The notes under the pieces are model-generated. The model ran no database searches. It was not told where the DNA came from and was given only the letters and a program-made list of their open reading frames with translations. Shown here piece by piece: positions 41,258 to 49,632 of a stretch of DNA of 64,000 nucleotides. Made by a program: the position numbers and the translations under genes. This DNA is from Leadbetterella lacustris (GTDB lineage Bacteria > Bacteroidota > Bacteroidia > Cytophagales > Spirosomataceae): assembly GCA_965234335.1 (NCBI GenBank), contig OZ248426.1, forward strand, positions 134,318-198,317, read 5' to 3'. Each line of letters starts with the position of its first letter. The first letter of the stretch is position 1.

Positions 41258-44200
41258 CTACCGCTTGGTCAAAGCCGCATCCGAGTTTAGGATGGTGGAG
41301 GCCACCACTGCGTTGGCTGCTAGGGCTGGGGCTTCTAGGTTTGGATTGGTTTTGGACAACCCTGCTGAAAGCCAGCCTTTTGTTTTTCCGGGTTCGGCTT
41401 TAAATTTTTGATATTCTTTTTCTCGCAAATCTACCAAAAGCTTTATTTCTGCTTCTGAAGGCTGTTTTCCGGTTAGTTTTTGGTATGTTTTTTCAATACT
41501 TTTTTTAACATCGGCATCCGAGAACATTTGTTCGCCCAGTTTTTTGGCGGTCTCCAGAAAAGTGGGGTCATTGAGCGTTACCAAGGCTTGCAAAGGCGTA
41601 TTGGTGCTTTGGCGACGAACTATGCACGAACTCCTTTGGGAGGCATCAAAAGTGCCCAAAGTGGGATTGGGTACGGTGCGTTTAACCACAATATAAAGGC
41701 TTCGGCGGTAGATTTGGTCTGAAGAATCGGGCTTGTAAGTGGCACCATTGATATCCCAAAGGCCTTCGGGCTGATAAGGTTTTATGCTTTTTCCGCCTAT
41801 TTTATCATTTAGTAATCCACTAGCAAGCAGGGCATTGTCTCTGATCATTTCGGCGGTGAGGCGTTTAGCAGGACCTCTTGCCAAAAGCCTGTTTTCTGGG
41901 TCTATTTCTCTCAGGTTTTTGTTAGTTCTGGAGTCTTGTCGATAGGTGGCAGACATCACGAGGAGTTTGTTGAGTTGTTTCAAGTCCCAATTGTTTTCTT
42001 GGAAATTAACCGCCAACCAATCTAATAGTTCGGGATGTGTGGGCATTTCGCCTTGATTGCCGAAATCTTCAGCAGTTTTTACGAGGCCTGTACCGAAGAA
42101 ATTCTGCCAAAGTCGGTTTACCGCCACACGAGCGGTGAGGGGGTGGTTTTGGTCAGTGAGCCATTGGGCCAAGCCTAGTCGATTTTTTGGATATTTCTTA
42201 GAAAAAGCCAAAATGCTCTCGGGTGTATTTGGATAAACTTCTGGTCCTGGGGCATCATATTGACCTCTTTGGAGCAAAAAAGTTCGCTTGGGTTTGGGCA
42301 TTTCTTGCATGACCATGAGTTCGGGGATGTGTTCCATAGAGTCGGCCAAGGCAGTTCTAGAGTTGATTAGGGCTTTTTTGGCTGCTAGACTATTGGAATC
42401 TACGGCTGTAATGTAAAATTGCCTAAGATTCTCCTTTTCGGTGTTGCTAAGGTGCTCCATTTCTTTTTGTGAAAGGCTAGTCCAAGAGGTTTTTTTGGCT
42501 AAAACATTGATTTCGAAAGGAGTAATTACTCTGTCATAAACTACAATATCGTCCACTTTACCGCCTTTGAATCCCAAGCCACGCCACCAACCGCCGATTT
42601 GTAGGGCGGGTTCGTTTTTAGAGAAAAATATGATGTCTTTATAGAGTTGGTCGATAACAGTTTCCATTTCGAGTGGCTTTCCGTCTAAATACACCTGCAA
42701 ACCTGCTGCGGTAGACGAGCCGTCGTAGGTCATGGTGATTTGTTGCCATTTGTCTCTTGGTACATCCGAGATGCTCAGTTTTGTGATGGCATTGGAAGGT
42801 GCAGTATGTGCCAATGTAGCTTCGAGTCGATTGTTTTTTAGGTACAAATGAAAGCCTTTGAAATTGTAGAGCCGCTCGGCATTGCTTTTGTGAAAGATAA
42901 CGCCTTCTTTCATGTCTTTGGGTATTTTGAGCCAAAGGCCAACAGAAAATGGTTCTGATTTTCGGAATACTCCAACATCTTTGAGGTCGGCGTAAACGTC
43001 ACCATCTAGAGCAAGATAGGTATTGTTGCCAGTTTTTTCGAAAGTAGGCTTGTCCACTGTGCCTGCATCACGACGTATAATGCCTTTTTGTGCTGTATTT
43101 ATGCTGTTTTTGAGCGAATCTTCAAAAGTGTAATATCCTTGCAGATTGGTTTTCTGAATAGCATAATCCGAAAGTTTTTTGTAGGCATTGGTTTTGAGCC
43201 AGTTATCGAAATTTTCTTCTGCTTTTTGTTTTTCAGAGTTCAGTTTTTCTTCATTTTCTGAAATAGTTTTTTTCAAAAATGTAATTATTTTTTCTTTTTC
43301 TTCGTCAGGTAAAAGTAGGGTAGGAGTAGGCGTGTCGTCATTCCAAGCTATTTGTCCGGCTTCTCTTACATTATTGAAAAAGCTGAACAATTCGTAATAA
43401 TTTTTTTGCGAAACGGGGTCATATTTGTGGTCGTGGCAGCGGGCACATCCTACCGAAATACCCAAAAAAGCATCGCCGAAGGTATTGGTGCGGTCCATAA
43501 CATATTCGGTTTGGAACTCTTCCTCCACTATACCGCCTTCGAGATTTTGTTGGTGGTTTCGGTTAAATGCCGTGGCGATAATCATGTCTTTGGTTGGGTT
43601 GGGCATCAAATCTCCGGCGAGTTGCTGCTCGATAAAATTTTTGTAAGGCATGTTTTGGTTGAAGGCATTGATGACCCAATCGCGATAGGGCGACATATCT
43701 CGTAAGCGGTCAACAGTATATCCATGTGAGTCTGCAAATCGTGCTAAATCTAGCCAATCCGTTGCCATTTTTTCGCCATAATGAGGCGAAGCGAGTAGTC
43801 TGTTCACTTGATTTTCGTAGGCATTCGGGCTATTATCTGTAGAAAAAGACTCGATTTCGGCCAAAGTGGGTGGCAGTCCGGTTAGGTCAAGCGAAACTCT
43901 ACGTAGTAATATTTCTTTTTCGGCTTCTTTGTTTTGTGAAAGATTTTCGGTTTTGAGTTTGGCCAGAACAAAATTATCTATCGGGTTAAAAACTAGCTGA
44001 TTGGCATCGACGGCGGGTATTGGCTTTTTTGAGGGTTTTACAAACGCCCAATGCGGCTGATAAACTGCTCCGTTTTCAATCCACTTGATAATAGTAGCTT
44101 TTTCTGTGGCTGAAAGCGATAAGTGAGATTTTGGTGTCGGCATCATGTAGCTCGGATCCTGCGAAATGATGCGGTGAAATACCTCACTTTTATTTAGGTT

Positions 44201-44482
44201 TTTTGGAGAAATGGCTACTTTTCCTGGGCTTTCGGGAAGTTTTGCGTAGGCATTCGCAGCAATATCTAGTCGCAATCCAGCTTGTTGTTTGGCTTTGTCA
44301 GGCCCGTGGCATGCAAAGCATTTGTCTGATAATATGGGCTTTACGTGGATGTTATAGTCGATTTCGGTAGGTAAGGTTTTGATAGCATCGGCTATTTCTT
44401 TGGGCAATTTTGTATTTGGTTGGGCATAGAGATGTCCAAGGGTAATTGTAGTTAAAAGGAGAATTTTTTTTACTAATTTCAT
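41258..44482 (-). CDS. PSCyt1/PSCyt2/LamG/PSD1 multidomain protein
   Basis: A 1074-aa exported protein with a signal peptide (LLLTTITLGHLYA/Q). Domain order: planctomycete cytochrome C domain with haem site CFACH (55-59), PSCyt2 (about 160-365), a LamG/concanavalin-like domain (about 455-650), then PSD1 (about 770-1050). Key motifs: PILSDKCFACHGPD, LLRRVSLDLTGLPP, DWLDLARFADSHGY, DRTNTFGDAFLGISVGCARC, and NHPLTARVAVNRLWQNFFG, RQSTNTPLQALVTLNDPTFL. The family is abundant in Planctomycetes and is linked with polysaccharide use; its exact reaction is unknown. The 112-bp repeats and a DUF1501 gene follow downstream. Confidence 0.92.
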   Translation of the reverse strand: MKLVKKILLLTTITLGHLYAQPNTKLPKEIADAIKTLPTEIDYNIHVKPILSDKCFACHGPDKAKQQAGLRLDIAANAYAKLPESPGKVAISPKNLNKSEVFHRIISQDPSYMMPTPKSHLSLSATEKATIIKWIENGAVYQPHWAFVKPSKKPIPAVDANQLVFNPIDNFVLAKLKTENLSQNKEAEKEILLRRVSLDLTGLPPTLAEIESFSTDNSPNAYENQVNRLLASPHYGEKMATDWLDLARFADSHGYTVDRLRDMSPYRDWVINAFNQNMPYKNFIEQQLAGDLMPNPTKDMIIATAFNRNHQQNLEGGIVEEEFQTEYVMDRTNTFGDAFLGISVGCARCHDHKYDPVSQKNYYELFSFFNNVREAGQIAWNDDTPTPTLLLPDEEKEKIITFLKKTISENEEKLNSEKQKAEENFDNWLKTNAYKKLSDYAIQKTNLQGYYTFEDSLKNSINTAQKGIIRRDAGTVDKPTFEKTGNNTYLALDGDVYADLKDVGVFRKSEPFSVGLWLKIPKDMKEGVIFHKSNAERLYNFKGFHLYLKNNRLEATLAHTAPSNAITKLSISDVPRDKWQQITMTYDGSSTAAGLQVYLDGKPLEMETVIDQLYKDIIFFSKNEPALQIGGWWRGLGFKGGKVDDIVVYDRVITPFEINVLAKKTSWTSLSQKEMEHLSNTEKENLRQFYITAVDSNSLAAKKALINSRTALADSMEHIPELMVMQEMPKPKRTFLLQRGQYDAPGPEVYPNTPESILAFSKKYPKNRLGLAQWLTDQNHPLTARVAVNRLWQNFFGTGLVKTAEDFGNQGEMPTHPELLDWLAVNFQENNWDLKQLNKLLVMSATYRQDSRTNKNLREIDPENRLLARGPAKRLTAEMIRDNALLASGLLNDKIGGKSIKPYQPEGLWDINGATYKPDSSDQIYRRSLYIVVKRTVPNPTLGTFDASQRSSCIVRRQSTNTPLQALVTLNDPTFLETAKKLGEQMFSDADVKKSIEKTYQKLTGKQPSEAEIKLLVDLREKEYQKFKAEPGKTKGWLSAGLSKTNPNLEAPALAANAVVASTILNSDAALTKR

Positions 44483-44519
44483 TTAGCAAACCTTAATATT
44501 TAGCTTAATTTTTGAATTA

Positions 44520-44675
44520 CTTTCGTCGCTTGGCCAGCGGGGCCTTACTTTTTTTTGAAAAAAAGTAAGCAAAAAAACACTCACAAAAATTGAGTCCTCT
44601 TGAAAATTTGATAAAAGGATGGCTAGATGTTTTAGCATTCTCATGTATCAAATTTTCAAACGGACTTTTTTGTGA
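44520..44675. repeat. Composite palindromic element
   Basis: First part: CTTACTTTTTTT...AAAAAAAGTAAG hairpin, of a kind that is widespread in bacterial intergenic regions. Second part: long inverted repeat, arms 44581-44613 and 44646-44675, including GTCC..GAAAATTTGATA against TATCAAATTTTC..GGAC, with TCACAAAAA and TTTTTGTGA at the outer ends. It sits in the 280-bp gap between the PSD1 gene and the membrane-cytochrome gene; otherwise the gap is AT-rich and empty. Confidence 0.75.
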
Positions 44676-44762
44676 TTATTCGGAATCATTTGTTTTTTAT
44701 TAATTATGAATTTATTTAATACTATAGTTTCAGAATCAAATTAATAAACTTCTTTGCAAATT

Positions 44763-46157
44763 TCACTTCAAAGAATCGGGTTTTGAGAATTTGAAATTGC
44801 CGTATTCTATTTTGGTGTTGGGTAATTTCTTTTTTAGTTTTTCTATTCCTGATTCTGAAATTTTAGTTTTCCATAAATATAATACTTTCAAGGTTTTAAT
44901 GCTTGAAAGGGCGTCAATACTTTCATCCGATATTTCGGTGCCATAAAGGTTGAGCTGCTTTAAATTTTTTAAATTTACTAGCTCTCTTATACCATTATCT
45001 GTAATTGCGGTTTGGTCTAGGTTTAGTTTCTCTAGATTTTCAAAGGATTTTATCTGCCCTAAATTTACATCCGATAATTCTTTATTATTGATTTTTAGTG
45101 AAAAAATATTTTCTCTAATCGTTTGTAAATCAACTATATGATTTGGGTTGAATTCTGTGATATTTACAAAATTCACGGCCAGTTTTTTATCATCCAATCC
45201 TTCGAAATTTATAACGATTTTTTCATTTTTGAGTTTTTCCAATGTTTTTTGGTCAGGTTTACTTATCCTTATTACTAATGTTTCGGCTTCTTGGTTTTCT
45301 GTGGCTATGTTTTCGGTTGAAACTTCGTTTGTCGCATTCGATAAAGTTACTACTTGTGGAATGATAGTTTCAGCTTCTATTTCTCCTTTAAACGATGCTC
45401 CCTTTTTTATCCAATAATTTAGAACAGAAATTTCGGCAGAGGTCAACTGAGGTTTGCCCTTTGGAGGCATGTGTTTGTCGTCTTCCAAAGGCAAAAGCAG
45501 GTTGGTGTACAATGAACTTTTACTCGGATTTCCTGCAATTAGTATTTCGCCATTTTTTCCTCCTTTTCGTATAAATGTTTCGGCATCAAGTCGTAAACCC
45601 CCTTTCTTTTTTCTGAAAGAATGACAACTGTAGCATTTTTTTTCTAAGATTGGAGCCACTTTTTCTTGGTATAAAAAAGTTTGTTTCACAGTTTTTTGAA
45701 CTGTATCCGAAGTGTCAGTTTTGGTTTGTTTTTCCACCGTTTTTGGAAGTTCTACCCATTGTTCTTCTTTACTAAAAAGGTAACCTGCTCCGTGCGTAAT
45801 GGTTCCGCCATAATGACCAGCAATAGTCAGTGTAGCTGCCATTATAGACGATATAATCAATCTTTGGCTTTTGTAGAAATAAGCTATAAAACCTAAAACC
45901 GTGGAGGCAATGGCCGTCCATTGGTGTTTTTGGACGATTTCGGCTTCGTATTCACCACTTTGAGCTAGAAACCACCCTGCAATACAAGAAAACAAAGCGG
46001 CCACTGAACCCAAAAGTAAAGCCAGCGAAATGGCCTCGATTAATTCTGCTTTCTGCCATTTTTGATATATAATCATCAAGAAAGCAAACAGCAAAATACC
46101 GATAGGCAAATGCACCAAAAGCGGATGAAACTGACCGATAACTTGCGAATAGTTCAT
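44763..46157 (-). CDS. DUF2231 membrane protein with c-type cytochrome domain and leucine-rich repeats
   Basis: A 464-aa inner-membrane protein. The N-terminal about 120 residues hold four hydrophobic helices (FHPLLVHLPIGILLFAFLMI, typical of DUF2231). A PSCyt1-like haem site CYSCH (175-179) follows, with the MPPKGKPQLTSAEISVLNYWI motif. From about residue 330 it has leucine-rich repeats (SFENLEKLNLDQTAITDNGI). The combination suggests a membrane-anchored, electron-carrying sensor or transport partner of the module; function unproven. Its ATG overlaps the stop of the CE7 gene (TAATG), so it is coupled to it. Confidence 0.88.
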   Translation of the reverse strand: MNYSQVIGQFHPLLVHLPIGILLFAFLMIIYQKWQKAELIEAISLALLLGSVAALFSCIAGWFLAQSGEYEAEIVQKHQWTAIASTVLGFIAYFYKSQRLIISSIMAATLTIAGHYGGTITHGAGYLFSKEEQWVELPKTVEKQTKTDTSDTVQKTVKQTFLYQEKVAPILEKKCYSCHSFRKKKGGLRLDAETFIRKGGKNGEILIAGNPSKSSLYTNLLLPLEDDKHMPPKGKPQLTSAEISVLNYWIKKGASFKGEIEAETIIPQVVTLSNATNEVSTENIATENQEAETLVIRISKPDQKTLEKLKNEKIVINFEGLDDKKLAVNFVNITEFNPNHIVDLQTIRENIFSLKINNKELSDVNLGQIKSFENLEKLNLDQTAITDNGIRELVNLKNLKQLNLYGTEISDESIDALSSIKTLKVLYLWKTKISESGIEKLKKKLPNTKIEYGNFKFSKPDSLK

Positions 46158-47452
46158 TATTCTTTGAGCTTCTTAACTAGCCAATTGCTCACTTTTTCTT
46201 GTTGCTCAGGGTAGGTCCAGTGGCCTGTTTCTAGTGCCAAATACAGCTCTTTTGGTGCTTTTATCACATTGTAAGAAGCATACATGGAAGTAGGAGGGCA
46301 GGTTTCGTCGTTGTAGCCCCATGAGTATATTCCGGGTTGACTGAGTCTTCTGGCAAAGTTCACAACATCGTAATATCCTGCAGTTTCGATTTTCTCTTTT
46401 TTGTTATTAAAAGCCAGTCCATTTTTATCGAAGTAGTGAGGCCAACCACCTGCACGACCACTGAGGTAGCCTGTAACGTCAGAAATGGCAGGATAAAATG
46501 CCCCCAACCACTTCACTCTGGCGTCTAGGGCTGCTGTTACGATAGATAATGCTCCGCCTTGGCTGCCGCCTGTGACGGCCAAATTTTTGCCATCAAATTG
46601 CGGTAGGCTCACCAAAAAGTCGTTTGCCCTTACACAACCTAAATACACTCTTTTGTAGAAAAAACGATTTTTGTCGTCGAGGTTATAATTCGGGTAGCCG
46701 TTCAAGATTCCTCTTCCGAGGTCGGCGTACACTTGCGGGTCGAGATTTACGGGTATGCCATGAATACCTATTTGGAGGGTAATGATTCCTTTTTCTGCAT
46801 TGGCAATGTCGCCAGAATAGGGTCTTACTCCCGCACCAGGCACCTGCAGTAGTGCTGGGTATTTTCCTTCTTTTTTGGGAACGCAAAGTATACCGTAAAG
46901 TCTGGTGCCGAGTGCAAAGTTCTGAATATTAACATGATATACATTTGTTTTTTCGGTGCAACGTTCAGGCAAGAGCGTCATTTTAGCGTCAAGTGGGATT
47001 TTTGCAAGGTCAGTTTTGGCCTCAGTCCAGAAGGTGTCGAAGTCTGTCGGATTGGTTACAGTTGGTTGAATATCTGTTGGGTTGAATCCAGCCGTCGCTA
47101 GGTTTCGGTATTCTTTTCCGTCTATTTCGGCCACAGCCGCACATCTCAGAAAGCCCGCTGTTGTCATTGTACCTGCCTCAAAAGTTTGGCTGCCTGTAAT
47201 TAAAGTGAGTGTTTCTTTTTTGGTAGGCTCCATTTTTTCTGGGCCGATTTCATATCTGATTTTGGCGTTTTTTACTGGATTCCCGTTTTGCAAAACCGAA
47301 ACGGTGAATTTGACTTTTTCGCCAGTTTTGTAAGTCCAATCGGAGTGGTCGGGTGCTACTACCACTTTTATGAGTTTTTCTGTGGGCTGAGCAAAGCCAG
47401 CTATTATAGTATTGAACAGTAAAACCGTGATTAAGAGAAATTTCTTTTGCAT
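46157..47452 (-). CDS. CE7-type acetyl esterase / prolyl-oligopeptidase-like hydrolase
   Basis: A secreted 431-aa alpha/beta hydrolase. Signal peptide AGFA/Q; an N-terminal beta-domain of about 140 residues precedes the catalytic domain. The nucleophile Ser297 is in AVTGGSQGGALS; GVRPYSGDIANAEKGIITLQ and IHGIPVNLDPQVY are typical of acetylxylan esterase / cephalosporin C deacetylase (CE7). The His may lie in LETGHWTYPEQQ near the end. It probably removes acetyl groups from polysaccharides and is the first gene of the module. The next gene overlaps it by one base. Confidence 0.88.
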   Translation of the reverse strand: MQKKFLLITVLLFNTIIAGFAQPTEKLIKVVVAPDHSDWTYKTGEKVKFTVSVLQNGNPVKNAKIRYEIGPEKMEPTKKETLTLITGSQTFEAGTMTTAGFLRCAAVAEIDGKEYRNLATAGFNPTDIQPTVTNPTDFDTFWTEAKTDLAKIPLDAKMTLLPERCTEKTNVYHVNIQNFALGTRLYGILCVPKKEGKYPALLQVPGAGVRPYSGDIANAEKGIITLQIGIHGIPVNLDPQVYADLGRGILNGYPNYNLDDKNRFFYKRVYLGCVRANDFLVSLPQFDGKNLAVTGGSQGGALSIVTAALDARVKWLGAFYPAISDVTGYLSGRAGGWPHYFDKNGLAFNNKKEKIETAGYYDVVNFARRLSQPGIYSWGYNDETCPPTSMYASYNVIKAPKELYLALETGHWTYPEQQEKVSNWLVKKLKE

Positions 47453-47585
47453 TTTTTGTTTTTTTTAAGGTTGAATACCACGATTTAAAGATTTTTTTTG
47501 AAAAACACAAATTATCACTGTTTATAAATTTGTCTGCTTGATAAAAGACGTGGAAATATTGAGGAAATTCAAAAAGATTGGGATA

Positions 47586-47735
47586 AAACTAAAGTTTGGG
47601 GGTTAAAAACTTCATACTTAGTGTGACTTGTCAGGCGGCACTAGGTGTGCCCGCTTCTTTTTCGAGTCTTCGCACCGCCGAGTTGCTGACTCTAATGAAA
47701 AAAGTCGAAAGGTCGGTCTCAAACGAAAAAACACT
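47586..47735. repeat. Dispersed non-coding element, copy A
   Basis: Starts with AACTAAAGTTTGGGG and includes CTTGTCAG, CACTAGGTGTGCCCGCT, ACCGCCG and GAAAGGTCGGTCTCAAAC. A second, diverged copy lies at 57979-58140 with the same order of blocks. Both lie between two minus-strand genes and in the same orientation. It fills most of the 293-bp gap 47453-47745. Confidence 0.7.
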
Positions 47736-47745
47736 TTAACTTTAA

Positions 47746-48072
47746 TTAGATAATTACCTCGTCCACATTCAAGCCTGCAATTTTCATGGCTATCAGCTCT
47801 ATTTCTACGATAAATTCCACTTCTTCGTTTTCGAAATATTCGGTGTCCCAGTTGTCGTAGTATTTCTGTGTTTCGACTTGTAGATTAATGCCTTCTTTTT
47901 GGAGATGGATTATCAGGAAATTTGTAAAATCCTGAATTTCTAGCCGCATTTGCTCCACTACATCATCGCCCGGCCAGGTTAAATCGCGGTCTTCCCATTC
48001 GTCTAGAATAAGCCAATCTTTGGTTTTAAAGTCTTCCAAGTGTGCTATTCTTTCTTCGGTGCTGATGTTCAT
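47746..48072 (-). CDS. Conserved hypothetical acidic protein
   Basis: A 108-aa cytoplasmic protein, start at ATG 48072 (MNISTEERIAHLEDF); an ATG at 48105 would add 11 residues that overlap the terminator side of the next gene. It is rich in Glu/Asp and aromatic residues (DEWEDRDLTWPGDDVVEQM, NWDTEYFENEEVEF), with no membrane part. Family not recognised. It lies downstream of a histone H1-like gene, behind its terminator. Confidence 0.6.
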   Translation of the reverse strand: MNISTEERIAHLEDFKTKDWLILDEWEDRDLTWPGDDVVEQMRLEIQDFTNFLIIHLQKEGINLQVETQKYYDNWDTEYFENEEVEFIVEIELIAMKIAGLNVDEVII

Positions 48073-48128
48073 TTTTTCTAATATTTGCCTACAAAGGTAA
48101 TGCAAAATAGAAGATAATGCAGGAACAA

Positions 48129-48159
48129 AAAAAGCCGAAGTACTAGTCTTCGGCTTTTT
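48129..48159 (-). terminator. Strong rho-independent terminator
   Basis: Perfect 12-bp stem AAAAAGCCGAAG/CTTCGGCTTTTT with a 7-base loop, 17 bp past the stop of the histone H1-like gene. Confidence 0.9.
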
Positions 48160-48175
48160 GAAGGAAATTAAAATA

Positions 48176-48640
48176 TTATTGAGCTGGTGTTTCTATTATT
48201 GGTGCCTTTTCAACCATCTCTGTTTTAACAGCTTTTACCACTGCTGACTTGTTGGCTGGTCTGCCTACGGGTTTTTTGGCGGTGTTTGTGGCAGACTTTG
48301 CTGCTACTTTAGCCGGCGTTTTCTTTAAAATCTCTACTTTCGGAGCTACAGTTTCGACCTTGGCTACCACTGCTTTTTTGGGTGCTGCTTCTTTCTTACT
48401 TGATTTTTTGTCTGCCTTTTTTGAAGGTTTCTCGGCTGTTTTTTTGGCTTCTTTTTCAGTCTTTTTAGCTGCCTTTTCAGCTTTCTTTTTGGCTTTTTTC
48501 CTGTCCTCAGTAATAAGATCAGCCAATTTTTCAGCAGACTTTTTGGTGATTTTCTCAATCTTTTTGTTAGAGTCGCCTTTAACAATTGTGCTTATTGCTT
48601 CTTCAATTTGTTTTTTGAGAGCTTGTTTTTCTGCTTTCAT
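48176..48640 (-). CDS. Histone H1-like lysine/alanine-rich protein
   Basis: A 154-aa basic protein. The N-terminal about 50 residues (QALKKQIEEAISTIVKGDSN) form a regular helical region; the rest is lysine/alanine repeats (KAEKAAKKTEKEAKK) and an AT-hook-like motif KKPVGRPANK near residue 125. Such proteins bind DNA without strong sequence preference and compact the nucleoid. The low-complexity composition makes distant family calls unsafe. A strong terminator follows. Confidence 0.75.
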   Translation of the reverse strand: MKAEKQALKKQIEEAISTIVKGDSNKKIEKITKKSAEKLADLITEDRKKAKKKAEKAAKKTEKEAKKTAEKPSKKADKKSSKKEAAPKKAVVAKVETVAPKVEILKKTPAKVAAKSATNTAKKPVGRPANKSAVVKAVKTEMVEKAPIIETPAQ

Positions 48641-48881
48641 GTATTTGTAAATTTAATTTTAACAGCAATATTATAAAAAACTATTGTTAAGTCAATATTA
48701 AGTTTTTTTTAGCCGGAAATTTGGGAAATTTAAATTTGCAAGAGAAGTTAGTTTTTTCTTTAGAAAAGAAGCTGTTAGGCATTCGGTGTGGCAGTTTAGC
48801 CGTGTGTTTTGGCATCTTAAACTGATTTAAAGTTTGTAAATTTGTTCGGACATAAAATATATATTTAATTATGTTAGTGCT

Positions 48882-49223
48882 CTATTCTAAAAAACTGTTG
48901 AAAGTGTTTCCATCATATCGGCTTAATCCAAAGCCTCTTGTGCCAAACCAAACGTTTCCGTTTTTGTCTTCTAAAATACTTTTAACAGAATCGTTGACTA
49001 GCCCGTCTTTTGTAGTAAAATTTTTGAAAGTTTTTCCATCATACGAAAACACGCCATTTTTATCAGTAGAAAGCCAAATATTACCCTTTTTATCTTCCAA
49101 AACTGAAGATACTCCATAACTTACAAAGCCTTCGTTTTCACTGGAACTGCTAAAGGTTTGACCTTTCTTATCTTCTATTATTACACTTACCTCATTGCTA
49201 CTCAGTCCATCTTTTTTACAATT
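48882..49223 (-). pseudogene. Two-component regulator propeller fragment
   Basis: In one continuous minus-strand frame from about 49223 it reads KDGLSSNEVSVIIEDKKG, SVLEDKKGNIWLSTDKNGVF, KDGLVNDSVKSILEDKNGNV, WFGTRGFGLSRYDGNTFNSF, then stop. These are Reg_prop blades of the kind found in hybrid two-component sensors. There is no ATG at the upstream end and a TAA lies directly ahead, while membrane and kinase domains are absent, so this is a remnant of a propeller. Confidence 0.75.
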
Positions 49224-49284
49224 TTAAGATTTTTTAGCTTAAGCTGAAGATAAGTAGATGGTATAAAAAAACAAATTCCACAAA

Positions 49285-49310
49285 AAAGCCCTCAGAAATC
49301 TGAAGGCTTT
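49285..49310 (-). terminator. Terminator behind tRNA-Arg
   Basis: Stem AAAGCC.TCAGA/TCTGA.GGCTTT with a T-run on the minus strand, immediately after the tRNA 3' end. Confidence 0.75.
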
Positions 49311-49311
49311 G

Positions 49312-49383
49312 TGATCCCGCCAAGAATCGAACTTGGATCTATTGTTTAGGAAACAACTATTCTATCCGTTGAACTACGGGACC
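49312..49383 (-). tRNA. tRNA-Arg, anticodon CCU
   Basis: 72-nt cloverleaf read by hand on the minus strand: acceptor stem GGTCCCG/CGGGATC, discriminator A, anticodon loop TTCCTAA with CCT, T-loop TTCGAAT inside a perfect 5-bp T-stem CCAAG/CTTGG. The CCA tail is not encoded. It is close to repeats and gene remnants on both sides. Confidence 0.93.
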
Positions 49384-49472
49384 CATTAAATGACTAAATA
49401 GCGGTGAGTCGTTTTTTCTAAGTGCAAATTTCGATAAATTTAGGAGAAATAAAAAGTATTCCCTTATAAAAA

Positions 49473-49502
49473 CAAAGAACCCCAGCATAGCTAGGGTCTT
49501 TG
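49473..49502 (-). terminator. Terminator of the TonB receptor/lipoprotein operon
   Basis: Stem CAAAGA.CCC/GGG.TCTTTG with a T-rich tail on the minus strand, 130 bp past the beta-helix lipoprotein stop. Confidence 0.65.
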
Positions 49503-49564
49503 CGGCATTTACCAATATGAATCAAGTTTGAAACTTGTATTCAAAGTCTTTATATTATTATGCG

Positions 49565-49622
49565 GACACTGAGCGTATCCGAAGTGTCTTTCAGCACGGT
49601 ACACCGAGCGAAGCAGAAGTGC
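49565..49622. repeat. Tandem palindromes next to the lipoprotein gene
   Basis: GACAC...GTGTC (49565-49588) and GCAC...GTGC (49594-49622), both with an inner GAGCG-type core followed by GAAGTG. They resemble the CTCCGCTC elements inside valS but with a different stem. They lie 10-68 bp downstream of the lipoprotein stop codon. Confidence 0.65.
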
Positions 49623-49632
49623 GTTTATGCTA

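Noticed and set aside
48249..48650. 133-codon plus-strand frame
   Set aside because: Low-complexity mirror of the lysine-rich histone-like gene.
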